From the NCBI RefSeq assembly GCF_000203915.1, contig NC_008390.1:558001-622000 (forward strand): 64,000 nt of DNA, in the 5' to 3' direction. Below the pieces are notes generated by a model that was not told where the DNA came from, made no database searches, and saw nothing but the letters and a program-made list of their open reading frames with translations. Of this stretch, positions 8,184 through 18,106 are shown piece by piece; within the stretch, counting starts at the first letter, position 1; each line of letters starts with the position of its first letter. Origin of the DNA: Burkholderia ambifaria AMMD (GTDB lineage Bacteria; Pseudomonadota; Gammaproteobacteria; Burkholderiales; Burkholderiaceae). A program made the position numbers and the translations under genes.

Positions 8184-8657
8184 TTAGTGCGTGACGCGCG
8201 TGACGCCGCCGCTCGACAGCAGTCGCACACGCTCGCCGGCGCGGAACATTTCGCCGCTTGCCGCCTGCGTGATCGAGCGCAGGTCGCCGTTATCGAGGCG
8301 CACGGTGATTTCGACACCGTTCGCCGTGCCGAGGTTTTCGCCGACCGCGTTGCCCGCGACCGCGCCGACGAGGCCGCCCGCGATGGCCGTCAGGATCGAC
8401 CCCTTGCCGCCGCCGATCGCGCTGCCCGCGACCGCGCCGAGCGCGCCGCCGCCGAGCGTGCCGATCGCGCTACCGCCGCCGTCGGACTGGATGCGCACCG
8501 CACGGACGCTTTCGACCGTACCCATGCGGACGGTCTGCTCGCGCTGCGCCTGGCCGACGCTATAGACATCCGCCGAGCCCGGCGCCGTGAAGCAGCCGGC
8601 GAGCGTCAGCGTGGCGGTCAACATGGCCGCGAGCGTGAGGGTTTTTTTGGTCAACAT
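8184..8657 (-). CDS. SlyB-like outer-membrane lipoprotein with glycine-zipper domain
   Basis: A 157-residue lipoprotein. The signal peptide ends in the lipobox LAGC (Cys21). It is followed by a Gly-rich repeat region (GTLGGGALGAVAGSAIGGG..., about residues 67-105) of the glycine-zipper 2TM type found in SlyB/Pcp proteins, and a small beta-rich C-terminal part. It is expected at the inner face of the outer membrane; SlyB-like proteins are tied to envelope stability. The ATG follows GGGAG. The gene is last in its transcription unit. Confidence 0.85.
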   Translation of the reverse strand: MLTKKTLTLAAMLTATLTLAGCFTAPGSADVYSVGQAQREQTVRMGTVESVRAVRIQSDGGGSAIGTLGGGALGAVAGSAIGGGKGSILTAIAGGLVGAVAGNAVGENLGTANGVEITVRLDNGDLRSITQAASGEMFRAGERVRLLSSGGVTRVTH

Positions 8658-8676
8658 CTTTGCTCTCCCACAATAT

Positions 8677-9615
8677 TCATTTGAGACTGTACCCGAAGGC
8701 AGCCTCGAAGCGCGCGTCGATTTCGGCGCGCGTCAGTGCGTAAGTCTGGGGCCCCTGGTGGGCAATCTTGATCGAGCCCATCAGGCTCGCGAGACGGCCC
8801 GTGGTTGCCCAGTCGAGGCCATTCTCGATGCCGTACAGCAGGCCGCCCCGGAAGGCGTCGCCGCAGCCGGTCGGATCCACGACACGTTCTGCTTGCACGA
8901 CCGGAATCTGTTCTTCGCCGTTTTTGTGAAGAATGGTCGAGCCGTGCTCGCCGCGCGTGATGATCAGCGCCTGAACCCGGCTGGCGATGTCCTGTTCGGA
9001 CCAGCCCGTCTTGTCGCTGACGAGCTTGCCCTCGTAGTCGTTGACCGCGACAAAGGTCGCGAGTTCAATGATGCGGCGCAGCGTCGCACCGTCGAACAAC
9101 GGCAGGCCTTGGCCCGGATCGAAGACGAACGGGACGCCGGCCTTCGCGAATTGCTCGGCGTGCTGGACCATCCCGTCGAAGCCGTCCGGCGCGACGATGC
9201 CGAGCTTCACGCCCGCCACTTCGTCCGCGCGGTTCAGGTGCGACACCATCATCGCGCCCGGGTGGAATGCGGTGATCTGGTTGTTGTCGAGATCGGTCGT
9301 GATCATTGCCTGCGCGGTGTGCGCTTCGGGCACCACGCGCACGCTGGCCTTCGACAGGCCGAGGCTGTCGAGACGCTCGAGATAGCGATCGGCGTCGTTC
9401 GCGCCGACCGTCGCCATGATGCGCGCGTCGCCGCCGAGCATGTGCAGCGCGTAAGCGATGTTCCCCGCGCAACCGCCGAATTCGCGACGCATCGTCGGCA
9501 CGAGGAAGCTCACGTTCAGAAGGTGAACCTGGTCGGGCAGGATGTGCTCGCGAAACCGGCCTTCGAAGGTCATGATGTTGTCGTAGGCGAGCGAGCCGCA
9601 AATCAGCGTAGTCAA
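8677..9615 (-). CDS. PfkB-family carbohydrate/nucleoside kinase
   Basis: A 312-residue ribokinase-fold kinase. The N-terminal GGCAGNIAYAL segment and the C-terminal signature VVDPTGCGDAFRGG (anion hole and catalytic Asp) are clear. Related proteins are often labelled adenosine kinase or sugar kinase; the substrate cannot be decided here. I chose the TTG at 9615 because an AGGA box lies about nine bases before it and the protein then begins with TTLICGSLAYDN, typical for the family. An earlier in-frame TTG at 9639 has no such site. Confidence 0.85.
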   Translation of the reverse strand: MTTLICGSLAYDNIMTFEGRFREHILPDQVHLLNVSFLVPTMRREFGGCAGNIAYALHMLGGDARIMATVGANDADRYLERLDSLGLSKASVRVVPEAHTAQAMITTDLDNNQITAFHPGAMMVSHLNRADEVAGVKLGIVAPDGFDGMVQHAEQFAKAGVPFVFDPGQGLPLFDGATLRRIIELATFVAVNDYEGKLVSDKTGWSEQDIASRVQALIITRGEHGSTILHKNGEEQIPVVQAERVVDPTGCGDAFRGGLLYGIENGLDWATTGRLASLMGSIKIAHQGPQTYALTRAEIDARFEAAFGYSLK

Positions 9616-9708
9616 GGCGTGCGTTCCTGTAGAGAGCAAAGGGGAGCGGCCACCCGGCCGGCGCGCGCAGGCCGTCCGGCCTCGCGCGGCAGGGCGGGTG
9701 GCAGCGGA

Positions 9709-10212
9709 TTACTTCAGTGCGGCGAGTGCTGCGTCGTAGTTCGGCTCGTCCTTGATCTCGTCGACGAGTTGCGCGTGGATCACCTTGTCCTGCGCGTCGA
9801 GCACGACGACCGCGCGGGCCGTCAGGCCGTTCAGCGGGCCGCTCGTCACGTCGACGCCGTAGGCGTTCGCGAAGGCGCGGCCGCCGCGGAACGTCGAAGC
9901 CGTCACGACGTTCGCCAGGCCTTCGGTCGTGCAGAAGCGCGTGGCGGCGAACGGCAGGTCGCCCGACACGACGACCACGACCGTGTTGTCCAGCGACGAC
10001 GCGGCTTCGTTGAACTTGCGGGTCGACGTCGCGCAGGTCGGCGTGTCGAGGCTCGGGACGATGTTCAGCACCTTGCGCTTGCCGGCGAAGCTGGCGAGCG
10101 ACAGATCGGCGAGGTCCTTGCCGACCAGCTTGAAGTCGGGGGCTTGCGAGCCGACGGCCGGGAACGTGCCGGCGAGATCGATCGGGTTGCCACCCAGCGT
10201 AACTTTGCTCAT
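9709..10212 (-). CDS. tpx: thiol peroxidase Tpx
   Basis: A 167-residue atypical 2-Cys peroxiredoxin that reduces hydrogen and lipid hydroperoxides using thioredoxin. The peroxidatic Cys is in DTPTCATS and the resolving Cys in RFCTTE, about 34 residues apart as in Tpx. The length is normal for the family. It stands between a zinc-ribbon protein and a kinase on the same strand, with short gaps. Confidence 0.95.
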   Translation of the reverse strand: MSKVTLGGNPIDLAGTFPAVGSQAPDFKLVGKDLADLSLASFAGKRKVLNIVPSLDTPTCATSTRKFNEAASSLDNTVVVVVSGDLPFAATRFCTTEGLANVVTASTFRGGRAFANAYGVDVTSGPLNGLTARAVVVLDAQDKVIHAQLVDEIKDEPNYDAALAALK

Positions 10213-10284
10213 GTTCGTGCTCCGAAATAGCGCGCCGCTGCGGCGCGCGGGTTGAGACGGCGCGCATGCGCGCGCCGCGGGGCG

Positions 10285-11700
10285 TCACGGATAGAAGATC
10301 TGGACGCGGAAATTCGAGGCGGGCGTGCCGTTCGTGTCGAGGCGGACGACCATCGTCTGCGTCGAGCCGGGCGGCAGCCCGGCGTCGATCGGCGTGCCCG
10401 GACGCACGTAGTCTCGCGGCGCGAGCACGCGGCGCACGGTCACGTGATTCGTGTCGTCGAGCAGCGTCAGCTCGAGCGACGGATAGGCGAGCGCGACGCG
10501 GTAGCGGTTCGTCAGCGGCACCTTCAGCTCGAGCGTGCGCGGGCCGTCGATCTGGCGCAGGTCGGTCGCGTCGAGCCGCAGGCCGTCGATCGCGCGCGGC
10601 GGCGTGAGCCTGCAGCCGAGCGGCGCGCACGCCTGCCGGAACCAGCTCTGCGTGACCGGCCAGTAGATCATCACGGTTTCGCGCTGCCACCACGCGAGTT
10701 GCGCGACGAGCAGCACCGCGAGCGCCGCGGCGACGAGCCCGCCGAAAAAGCCGCCGAGCATCCCGCGTCGCGGCGGCGCGCCCGTCTCCCGCGTCTCGCG
10801 CGTCACGGCGAAATGCGGGCGGTCGTCATCGGTTAGCGCGGCGGGGAAGGGGAGGGCCGGTTGGGCGGCCGGTTGGATGTCCGGTTCGGCGGTCGGTTCG
10901 CTGGCGGCCGCGGTCGGTGCGGGCGCGCGTTCGTCGGCGTGGGTGTCGGGTCCGGATTCGGGTGCCGATTCGGGTTCGGATACGGCTTGCGCCGGCCTGA
11001 ACGCGAAGCGCGGTTCGCGCGGTGCGTGCTCGTCGTCGGGCACCGCGAAGCGCGCGTTGCCAACCGGTTCAGCGGGCTCCGCTGCGGCTGGTTCGGCCGA
11101 CGGCGTGTGCGCGACGAAGCGCGGTTCACGCAGGTCCGGCTCGGCGGTGGGCGCGGCGAACGACGTGCCCGACGCGTCGGTTTCGTGCAGCGTCGCGTCC
11201 GGCTCGGCCGCTTGCATGTGCGCGGCGTCCAGCTCGGCAGGGGCGGAGGCAATCGGTGCGGGCGTGCCGGAAAGGCGCACGACACCGGCTTCGATGGCCG
11301 GCAGCGCGAGCGGCACCAGCGGCTCGGCGCGCACGGTCTGCACCGTGTGCTGCAACGATGGATCGACGCCGGCATCGAGCCACGGCGCCCACATGTCCCA
11401 GCCTTCCGGCTTGTAGTCGATATCGGATGCTGACTTGACGGGGGCGTCGGTGGCGAAGAGCCGCGCGGGGGCGGCGTCGGGTGCGGCGTCGGATTGCGGG
11501 GCGGCGGCGCCCGGCCCGGCCGGTGCCGCTTCGGTCAGCGCCGGGTCGGGCTGCCGAGCCGGATCAGGTACGAGCGACTGCGCGGCGTTGAAGACCTGCT
11601 GGCAGTGTCCGCAGCGCACGAGCCCGTCATGCAGCGAGAGCTGTTCCTGCTGCAGCCGGAAGACGGTTTCGCAATGAGGGCAGCGCGTCGCAAGAAGCAT
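10285..11700 (-). CDS. zinc-ribbon and DUF3426 membrane protein
   Basis: A 471-residue protein in three parts. The first 45 residues form an MJ0042-type zinc ribbon with two Cys-x2-Cys pairs (CPHC and CGHC). Residues 50 to about 310 are a low-complexity Ala/Pro/Glu-rich linker. After one transmembrane helix (GGLVAAALAVLLVAQLAWW) comes a C-terminal DUF3426 domain of about 120 residues. The arrangement suggests a cytoplasmic zinc ribbon tied to a periplasmic domain. Function is unknown. In related bacteria the gene often follows prmA, as it does here (46-base gap). The start is the ATG just before the zinc ribbon. Confidence 0.85.
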   Translation of the reverse strand: MLLATRCPHCETVFRLQQEQLSLHDGLVRCGHCQQVFNAAQSLVPDPARQPDPALTEAAPAGPGAAAPQSDAAPDAAPARLFATDAPVKSASDIDYKPEGWDMWAPWLDAGVDPSLQHTVQTVRAEPLVPLALPAIEAGVVRLSGTPAPIASAPAELDAAHMQAAEPDATLHETDASGTSFAAPTAEPDLREPRFVAHTPSAEPAAAEPAEPVGNARFAVPDDEHAPREPRFAFRPAQAVSEPESAPESGPDTHADERAPAPTAAASEPTAEPDIQPAAQPALPFPAALTDDDRPHFAVTRETRETGAPPRRGMLGGFFGGLVAAALAVLLVAQLAWWQRETVMIYWPVTQSWFRQACAPLGCRLTPPRAIDGLRLDATDLRQIDGPRTLELKVPLTNRYRVALAYPSLELTLLDDTNHVTVRRVLAPRDYVRPGTPIDAGLPPGSTQTMVVRLDTNGTPASNFRVQIFYP

Positions 11701-11745
11701 GTCGAGCCGGGCGGCCTGCTGGCCAGAGTGAAGGACAGCGCTATT

Positions 11746-12648
11746 CTAATGGCTTTCGCGCCGGGTTCCGGCGAGGCACACCCAACCTTCGTGTTCGCGC
11801 CAGACCGAGATGTCGACGTAGCGCGCATAGACGGCCGCGACTTCGTCCGCCTGGCGCGCGAGCACACCCGACAGCGCGATGCGCCCGCCCGGTTTCACCT
11901 TCGACGCGAGCATCGACGCCATCAGCTTCAGCGGGTTCGACAGGATGTTCGCGACGACGATGTCGAATTCGCCGGCCGGGCACGCGTCGGGCAGCCCGTA
12001 CGTGACTTCCGCATGGTTGCGTTCGCTGTTCTGGCGCGCCGACTCGACCGCCTGCGGATCGATGTCGATGCCCACCACGGGGTTCGCCCCGCATTTGCGC
12101 GCGAGGATCGCGAGAATGCCGGAGCCGCAGCCGTAGTCGAGTACCGACTGGCCGGGCTTCACCGACTGCTCGAGCCATTCCATGCACAGGCGCGTGGTCG
12201 GGTGGCTACCGGTGCCGAACGCGAGACCGGGGTCGAGTTCGAGGATCAACGCGTCGGGGTCGGGCGCGTCGTGCCACGACGGCACGACCCAGATCCGCTC
12301 GCCGATCGGAATCGGCTCGAATTGCGACTGCGTGAGCCGCACCCAGTCCTGTTCCTCGACTTCGCGCACGTCGAACTTCGGGGTTTCAGTGACGCCGATG
12401 TCGTTCACGGCCGCCGCGAGCAGCACGGCCGGCTCGTGATCGGGCGACAGCAGCGCGATCACGCGCGAGCGCTGCCACGCGGTGCGATCGGGAACCAGGC
12501 CGGGCTCGCCGAAGAGCGGCTGTTCGTCGGGCGTGTCGGCATCGGCGTCTTCGACGGACACCGACAGCGCGCCGAGTTCGAGCAGCGCGTCGGACAGCGC
12601 CTCCGCATGCTCACGGGCCAGTTCGACGACGAGTTCGCGATAGCTCAT
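11746..12648 (-). CDS. prmA: ribosomal protein L11 methyltransferase
   Basis: S-adenosylmethionine-dependent enzyme that trimethylates ribosomal protein L11. The 300-residue protein has the SAM site [13 protein letters not shown] and the later NILSNPL motif, the PrmA version of the NPPY loop. Its start lies two bases after the accC stop and its binding site (GGAAGAAG) lies inside accC, so the genes are co-transcribed. Confidence 0.95.
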   Translation of the reverse strand: MSYRELVVELAREHAEALSDALLELGALSVSVEDADADTPDEQPLFGEPGLVPDRTAWQRSRVIALLSPDHEPAVLLAAAVNDIGVTETPKFDVREVEEQDWVRLTQSQFEPIPIGERIWVVPSWHDAPDPDALILELDPGLAFGTGSHPTTRLCMEWLEQSVKPGQSVLDYGCGSGILAILARKCGANPVVGIDIDPQAVESARQNSERNHAEVTYGLPDACPAGEFDIVVANILSNPLKLMASMLASKVKPGGRIALSGVLARQADEVAAVYARYVDISVWREHEGWVCLAGTRRESH

Positions 12649-12650
12649 GC

Positions 12651-14018
12651 TTACGCTTCTTCCGGTGCGACCTGCTGCTTCTGGGCGAGCCGGTGTTCGA
12701 GGTAGTGGATGCTGGTGCCGCCTTCGACGAACTTCGAGTCGATCATCAGCTCGCGGTGCAGCGGAATGTTCGTGTGGATGCCTTCGACGACCATTTCCGA
12801 CAGCGCGATGCGCATCCGGCGGATCGCCTGGTCGCGTGTCGCGCCGTAGGTGATCAGCTTGCCGATCATCGAATCATAGTTCGGCGGCACGAAATAGCCA
12901 TTGTATGCATGCGAGTCGACGCGCACGCCGGGGCCGCCCGGCGTATGCCACGACGTGATCCGGCCCGGCGACGGCGTGAACTTGAACGGATCTTCCGCGT
13001 TGATCCGGCATTCGATCGCATGTCCGCGGAACTGGATGTCGCGCTGGCGCAGCGCGATCTTCTCGCCGGCCGCGATGCGGATCTGTTCCTGCACGATGTC
13101 GACGCCGGTGATCATCTCGGACACCGGGTGCTCGACCTGCACGCGCGTGTTCATCTCGATGAAGTAGAACTCGTTGTTCTCGTACAGGAATTCGAACGTG
13201 CCCGCGCCGAGGTAGCCCATCTTCTTGCACGCGTCCGCGCAGCGGTCGCCGATGCGCTCGATCAGGCGGCGCGGAATGCCGGGCGCCGGCGCTTCCTCGA
13301 TCACCTTCTGGTGACGGCGCTGCATCGAGCAGTCGCGCTCGCCGAGCCAGATCGCGTTCTTGTGCGCGTCCGACAGCACCTGGATTTCGATGTGGCGCGG
13401 GTTCTCGAGGAACTTCTCCATGTACACCTGCGGGTTGCCGAACGCACGGCCGGCTTCCTCGCGGGTCATGTTGACCGCGTTGACGAGCGCGGCCTCGGTG
13501 TGCACGACGCGCATGCCGCGCCCGCCGCCGCCGCCCGCTGCCTTGATGATGACCGGATAGCCGATCGTGCGCGCAATCTTGACGATCTCCTTCGGATCGT
13601 CCGGCAACGCGCCTTCCGAGCCTGGCACGCACGGCACGCCGGTCTTGATCATCGTCTGCTTCGCGGTGACCTTGTCACCCATCATGCGGATCGTTTCCGG
13701 GCGCGGCCCGATGAACGTGAAGCCCGACTGCTCGACGCGCTCCGCGAAATCGGCGTTCTCCGACAGGAAGCCGTAGCCGGGGTGAATCGCCTCGGCATCG
13801 GTGACTTCCGCGGCGCTGATCAGCGCGGGCATGTTCAGGTAGCTCAGGTTCGACGGGGCGGGACCGATACAGACGGCTTCGTCCGCGAGGCGCACGTACT
13901 TGGCTTCCTTGTCGGCTTCCGAGTAGACAACCACCGTCTTGACGCCGAGTTCGCGGCACGCGCGCTGGATGCGCAGCGCGATTTCACCGCGGTTGGCAAT
14001 GAGGATTTTTTCAAACAT
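12651..14018 (-). CDS. accC: acetyl-CoA carboxylase, biotin carboxylase subunit
   Basis: ATP-grasp enzyme that carboxylates biotin on AccB, the first half-reaction of fatty-acid synthesis. It has 455 residues, normal for AccC. It begins [14 protein letters not shown], has the Gly-rich ATP lid [12 protein letters not shown] and the catalytic stretch [14 protein letters not shown]. It follows accB by 85 bases and precedes prmA directly. Confidence 0.97.
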   Translation of the reverse strand: MFEKILIANRGEIALRIQRACRELGVKTVVVYSEADKEAKYVRLADEAVCIGPAPSNLSYLNMPALISAAEVTDAEAIHPGYGFLSENADFAERVEQSGFTFIGPRPETIRMMGDKVTAKQTMIKTGVPCVPGSEGALPDDPKEIVKIARTIGYPVIIKAAGGGGGRGMRVVHTEAALVNAVNMTREEAGRAFGNPQVYMEKFLENPRHIEIQVLSDAHKNAIWLGERDCSMQRRHQKVIEEAPAPGIPRRLIERIGDRCADACKKMGYLGAGTFEFLYENNEFYFIEMNTRVQVEHPVSEMITGVDIVQEQIRIAAGEKIALRQRDIQFRGHAIECRINAEDPFKFTPSPGRITSWHTPGGPGVRVDSHAYNGYFVPPNYDSMIGKLITYGATRDQAIRRMRIALSEMVVEGIHTNIPLHRELMIDSKFVEGGTSIHYLEHRLAQKQQVAPEEA

Positions 14019-14103
14019 AGCGAGTATTCGTCTCTTCGAGGGGCGCGCGAACGGCGCCTGGCGAGCATCGGCGGCGCGCGGCCGGCAGGGCCGCGCGGCG
14101 GAC

Positions 14104-14577
14104 TTAGCCGATCACGAAAAGCGGCTGGCCGTATTCGACGGCCTGGCCGTTCTCGACGAGGATTTCCTTGACGACGCCGGCCTTGTCCGACTCGATCTCG
14201 TTGAGCAGCTTCATCGCTTCGATGATGCAGATCGTCTGGCCTTCCTTGACCGTGTCGCCCACCTGGACGAACGGGTCGGCGCCGGGCGACGGCGCGCGAT
14301 AGAACGTGCCGACCATCGGCGACGTCACGACGTGGCCCTGCGGGACGGCCGGTGCGGCTGCCGCGCCTGCGGCCGGCGCGGCGGCGCCGTCGGTCGGCAG
14401 CGCGGCCGACGGAGCGGGCGCGCTGACCTGCGGGGCAAACCCAGCCGTCTGCTGCACGTAGACCGGCGGCGCGTTCTTGACGATGCGCACCTTGCCTTCA
14501 CCTTCCGTGACTTCCAGCTCGGAGATGCCGGATTCGGAAACGAGGTCGATCAGAGTTTTCAGCTTACGAAGATCCAT
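14104..14577 (-). CDS. accB: acetyl-CoA carboxylase, biotin carboxyl carrier protein
   Basis: A 157-residue carrier that shuttles carboxybiotin between AccC and AccAD. It has an N-terminal [12 protein letters not shown] helix, a Pro/Ala-rich linker and a C-terminal biotinyl domain with the biotin attachment motif [10 protein letters not shown] chose the ATG at 14577, preceded by AAGGGGAA; an in-frame TTG six codons earlier is less likely. It forms the accBC operon with the next gene. Confidence 0.97.
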   Translation of the reverse strand: MDLRKLKTLIDLVSESGISELEVTEGEGKVRIVKNAPPVYVQQTAGFAPQVSAPAPSAALPTDGAAAPAAGAAAAPAVPQGHVVTSPMVGTFYRAPSPGADPFVQVGDTVKEGQTICIIEAMKLLNEIESDKAGVVKEILVENGQAVEYGQPLFVIG

Positions 14578-14600
14578 CGGGAATTCCCCTTTCAATACGT

Positions 14601-14626
14601 GAAAGCGCCGGTTAGGGGCCGGCGCT
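14601..14626 (-). terminator. possible weak terminator or attenuator between aroQ and accB
   Basis: An 8-bp stem AGCGCCGG/CCGGCGCT with a 7-base loop, in the 66-base gap between aroQ and accB. Only a short T-run follows on the minus strand, so termination would be partial. Confidence 0.4.
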
Positions 14627-14643
14627 GAATCTAGATCGCGAAA

Positions 14644-15096
14644 TCAGCCGCGCGACGCGCCTTGCAGCTTGTCCAGCGCGTACTCGAGCGCGTACAGATA
14701 ACCTTTCCAGCCGAGCCCGCAGATGACGCCTTCGGCCTGGTCGGAAAAGTAGGAGTGATGCCTGAACGCTTCGCGGCGGTGCACGTTCGACAGGTGAATC
14801 TCGACGAACGGGATGCCTACGCCGGCGATCGCGTCCCGGATCGCGACGCTGGTGTGCGTATACGCGGCGGGATTGATCAGGATGAAATCGGTCTGTTCCT
14901 CCCGCGCGGCCTGGATGCGGTCGACGAGCGCGCCTTCATGGTTGCTCTGGAACGACGACAGCTCGGCGCCGGCTTCCTGCGCCCGCGCGGCAAGCGCCTG
15001 ATCGATCTGCGCGAGCGTGACGCGGCCGTACACCTCCGGTTCCCGGGTGCCGAGAAGGTTCAGGTTGGGGCCGTGCAGCACCAGCAATCGTGTCAT
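14644..15096 (-). CDS. aroQ: type II 3-dehydroquinate dehydratase
   Basis: Third step of the shikimate pathway, dehydroquinate to dehydroshikimate. The 150-residue protein begins [16 protein letters not shown] and has the active-site tyrosine region REPEVYG, the NPAAYTHTS loop and the [11 protein letters not shown] motif with the catalytic histidine. Its place just before accBC is common in beta- and gammaproteobacteria. aroE of the same pathway lies at 20841. Confidence 0.96.
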   Translation of the reverse strand: MTRLLVLHGPNLNLLGTREPEVYGRVTLAQIDQALAARAQEAGAELSSFQSNHEGALVDRIQAAREEQTDFILINPAAYTHTSVAIRDAIAGVGIPFVEIHLSNVHRREAFRHHSYFSDQAEGVICGLGWKGYLYALEYALDKLQGASRG

Positions 15097-15290
15097 GGTC
15101 GCTTCTATTTCTGCGGAATTGCGCGAACTTTAGCGCTATTTAGAGAAATTTGTCTAGTTTTGCCGAACGGCCAGGCGCGCCGGACCTGCAAGAATTACCG
15201 GCAGGACCGCAAAGTATCAGCGAATTTCCGTGAAATTGCGGCGATCGACGCACAAATCGCCGCCAACGTGCGGGCGGCCGTTCAGGACGA

Positions 15291-15845
15291 TCACAGCGCG
15301 TCGAGGGTCTTTCTCAGCTCGGCCGGCTGGATTTGTCCTAATTTTGTCTCGCGAATCTTGCCGGTTTCGTCGATGACGACCGTAAACGGCAGCGCGCCGG
15401 CCGTATTTCCGAAATTTCGGGCCAGATCGGCGCCCGCATAACCGCTGACGAAAACCGGATAGTCGACCTTCACCTTCTGGAGAAAGTTCTTCACGTTCTG
15501 ATCGGAATCGACGCCGATCCCGATGAAGCGGACGCCTTTCTGCTTGTATTGATGCGACAGCGCGACGAGCTCCGGCATCTCCTCCACGCACGGGCCGCAC
15601 CACGACGCCCAGAAATTGACCACGACCTTCTGGCCCTTGAAGGAGGCGAGCGACGCCGGCTTGCCGTCGACGCCGGTCAGCGACGCGGCCCACAGCTGGT
15701 CGACCGGGTTGCCCTGCGCGGCGGGCGCCGCGACGGCGACGCCGTCATCGGCGCTGCCGCCGCGGAACCAATGGCCGGCGGCGAGCCCGCCGGCGACGGC
15801 GGCGGCCGCGACCACCGCGAGCGCCAACATGCGTTTCGTCATCAT
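15291..15845 (-). CDS. TlpA-like membrane-anchored thioredoxin
   Basis: A 184-residue protein with an N-terminal membrane anchor (about residues 5-25) and a periplasmic thioredoxin fold. The active site is FWASWCGPCVEEMP, and the cis-Pro loop is GALPFTVV. Such proteins reduce disulphides in the periplasm, for instance during cytochrome c maturation or as general reductants. Either of two adjacent ATG codons (15845 or 15842) could be the start. It lies seven bases after the unknown gene at 15853 and is probably co-transcribed with it. Confidence 0.88.
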   Translation of the reverse strand: MMTKRMLALAVVAAAAVAGGLAAGHWFRGGSADDGVAVAAPAAQGNPVDQLWAASLTGVDGKPASLASFKGQKVVVNFWASWCGPCVEEMPELVALSHQYKQKGVRFIGIGVDSDQNVKNFLQKVKVDYPVFVSGYAGADLARNFGNTAGALPFTVVIDETGKIRETKLGQIQPAELRKTLDAL

Positions 15846-15852
15846 CGTTGAA

Positions 15853-16497
15853 TCATTCCGGTTCGGAAGGAGCGTTGCTGGCCTCGAGCAGCGCGCGCAA
15901 TGCGGTGGCATCCGCGCGCGCGACCCGGCCGCGCGCGTCGGCCTTGACCGCACCGCGCAGGTCGTCGCTCGCGTAGAGCGCGACGTGAATGCCGATCGCG
16001 TCCACGTCGCGCCGCGGGCGCCACAGGAAGCTGAGCGTCTCGACGTCGGCGCGGCCGGCGAAATGTCGCGTCTCGGATACGTCGTACTGAACGTTCTGGT
16101 TCAGCAGGTAGATCGCGACGTCCTTCGGGTTGTCGGTGAATATCTGCAAATGGATGTCCGAATGCTCGTTCGCGGTACCGTGCAGCACCGCGCCCGTCAC
16201 ATACGGATTGAACTCGGCGAGCCGGCGCATCCAGTCGAGCGCGAGCTCGCGCAGGCGGCGCAGTTCGTCCGGCTGCGTGTCGCTCTGGAACAGCGCGAGG
16301 TACTCGCGCAGCTCTTCCTCGATCAGGTCGTTATCGGGCAGCCATTCGCCGGCAACGCGCGTATCGCCGAACAGCTGGCGCGCGGCCTTGCGCTTCGCGC
16401 TGGCGTAATCGAGGCCGTCCTCCGCGATCAGGCGGGCGGCGGACTGGGCGATTTCCTCGCGGGCGCGCCGCGGGTCGACAAGAGGTTTGCGAGACAT
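15853..16497 (-). CDS. uncharacterised protein, possible degenerate nucleotidyltransferase
   Basis: A 214-residue soluble protein that I do not recognise with certainty. The N-terminal half is helical and charged. The middle segment VTGAVLHGTANEHSDIHLQIF has the shape of the nucleotidyltransferase motif G-S/T-x(n)-S-D-I-D, but the second acidic residue is replaced by His. It sits head to head with mpl and just upstream of the TlpA-like gene. Gene order suggests no particular pathway. Proteins at this position are sometimes labelled after the neighbouring murein ligase, but nothing in the sequence resembles a Mur ligase. Confidence 0.7.
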   Translation of the reverse strand: MSRKPLVDPRRAREEIAQSAARLIAEDGLDYASAKRKAARQLFGDTRVAGEWLPDNDLIEEELREYLALFQSDTQPDELRRLRELALDWMRRLAEFNPYVTGAVLHGTANEHSDIHLQIFTDNPKDVAIYLLNQNVQYDVSETRHFAGRADVETLSFLWRPRRDVDAIGIHVALYASDDLRGAVKADARGRVARADATALRALLEASNAPSEPE

Positions 16498-16606
16498 GAT
16501 CCGGCAATCATACTCGATCGCCGTCGCGCCCGAATGCGGTGCCGCCGCGTGCCGGGCAGCATCCGCGATCCGTCGTTCGGGCCGCCGGGCACGGCGGGGC
16601 GTCAGT

Positions 16607-16612
16607 TACAAT
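16607..16612 (+). promoter_or_regulatory. -10-like element upstream of mpl
   Basis: TACAAT, 109 bases before the mpl ATG, in the divergent gap between the unknown minus-strand gene and mpl. No strong -35 element is visible, so support is limited. Confidence 0.35.
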
Positions 16613-16720
16613 GGCGGTCTTTGTGTCGCGGCGAAAGTCGTTGGCCGGGCGGCCTGTCCGGCGTGCCGCAGACCTTCCTTTCCGAATCGACGGCGCCCGG
16701 CGGCGCGAAAGCATTCATCT

Positions 16721-18106
16721 ATGCACATCCACATTCTTGGCATCTGCGGCACCTTCATGGGCGGTCTTGCCGTGCTCGCGCGCGAGGCGGGCCACACGGT
16801 GACGGGTTGCGACGCGGGCGTCTATCCGCCGATGAGCACGCAGCTCGAGGCGCAGGGCATCACGCTGATCGAGGGCTACGGCGCCGAGCAGATCGACCTG
16901 AAACCCGACCTGTTCGTGATCGGCAATGTCGTGACGCGCGGCAACCCGCTGATGGAGGCGATCCTCGATCGCGGCCTGCCTTACGTGTCCGGCCCGCAAT
17001 GGCTCGGCGAGCACGTGCTGGCGGGCAAGTGGGTGCTGGCGGTCGCGGGCACGCACGGCAAGACGACCACGTCGTCGATGCTCGCGTGGCTGCTGGAAGA
17101 TGCCGGCCTGAACCCGGGCTTCCTGATCGGCGGCGTGCCGCTGAACTTCGGCGTGTCGGCCCGGCTGACCGATTCGAGCTTCTTCGTGATCGAGGCCGAC
17201 GAATACGATACGGCGTTCTTCGACAAGCGCTCGAAGTTCGTCCACTACCGGCCGCGCACCGCGGTGCTCAACAATCTCGAATTCGATCACGCGGACATCT
17301 TCCCGGATCTCGCCGCGATCGAAACGCAATTTCACCATCTCGTGCGTACCGTGCCGGGTGTCGGCCGGCTCGTGACCAACGGCCGCTCCGACGCGCTGGA
17401 GCGCGTGCTTGCACGCGGCTGCTGGAGCGAGGTCGAGCGCTTTGGCGTGGACGGCGGCTGGCAGGCGCTGCCGGCCGAGGACGGCGTGCCGGTCGACGAA
17501 CGGTTCGCGGTGTATTCGCAGTCGGAGCGCGTCGGTGAAGTCGCGTGGCAGGTGCAGGGCGACCACAACCGGATGAACGCGCTCGCCGCGATCGCCGCCG
17601 CGCGCCACGTCGGCGTGCCGCCCGCCCAGGCCGCGGAATCGCTCGCATCGTTTCGCAACGTGAAGCGGCGCATGGAAGTGCGCGGCAGCATCGACGGCGT
17701 GACCGTGTACGACGACTTCGCGCACCATCCGACCGCGATTGAAACCACGATCGCCGGCCTTCGTGCGCGCATCGGCCGACAAAATTCCCGCATTCTCGCG
17801 GTGCTCGAGCCGCGCTCGAACACGATGAAGCTCGGCGTGATGAAGGCGCAACTGCCGGCCAGCCTCGCGGACGCCGATCTGGTGTTCGGCTATGGCGCGC
17901 CTGCCGGGCGCGACGTGCTCGGCTGGAACCTCGCCGACGCGCTCGCACCGCTCGGCGACAAGGCCCGTGCGTTCGACGATCTCCATCTGCTGGTGAAGTC
18001 GGTCGTCGAGGCCGCGCGCCCGGGCGACCACGTGCTGGTGATGAGCAACGGCGGCTTCGGCGGTGTGCACCAGAAGCTGCTCGACGCGCTCGGGAGCCGC
18101 GCGTGA
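16721..18106 (+). CDS. mpl: UDP-N-acetylmuramate:L-Ala-gamma-D-Glu-meso-DAP ligase Mpl
   Basis: Murein-recycling ligase that joins the recovered tripeptide to UDP-MurNAc, using ATP; it works in the same recycling route as AmpD. The 461-residue protein has the Mur-ligase order: N-terminal Rossmann part (MHIHILGICGTFMGG), ATP loop GTHGKTTTSSM, the central EADEYDTAFFDKRSK motif typical of Mpl, and a C-terminal domain with DDFAHHPTAI. The start is the ATG at 16721; upstream in-frame sequence has no family resemblance. Its stop overlaps the GTG start of the next gene. Confidence 0.96.
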   Translation: MHIHILGICGTFMGGLAVLAREAGHTVTGCDAGVYPPMSTQLEAQGITLIEGYGAEQIDLKPDLFVIGNVVTRGNPLMEAILDRGLPYVSGPQWLGEHVLAGKWVLAVAGTHGKTTTSSMLAWLLEDAGLNPGFLIGGVPLNFGVSARLTDSSFFVIEADEYDTAFFDKRSKFVHYRPRTAVLNNLEFDHADIFPDLAAIETQFHHLVRTVPGVGRLVTNGRSDALERVLARGCWSEVERFGVDGGWQALPAEDGVPVDERFAVYSQSERVGEVAWQVQGDHNRMNALAAIAAARHVGVPPAQAAESLASFRNVKRRMEVRGSIDGVTVYDDFAHHPTAIETTIAGLRARIGRQNSRILAVLEPRSNTMKLGVMKAQLPASLADADLVFGYGAPAGRDVLGWNLADALAPLGDKARAFDDLHLLVKSVVEAARPGDHVLVMSNGGFGGVHQKLLDALGSRA

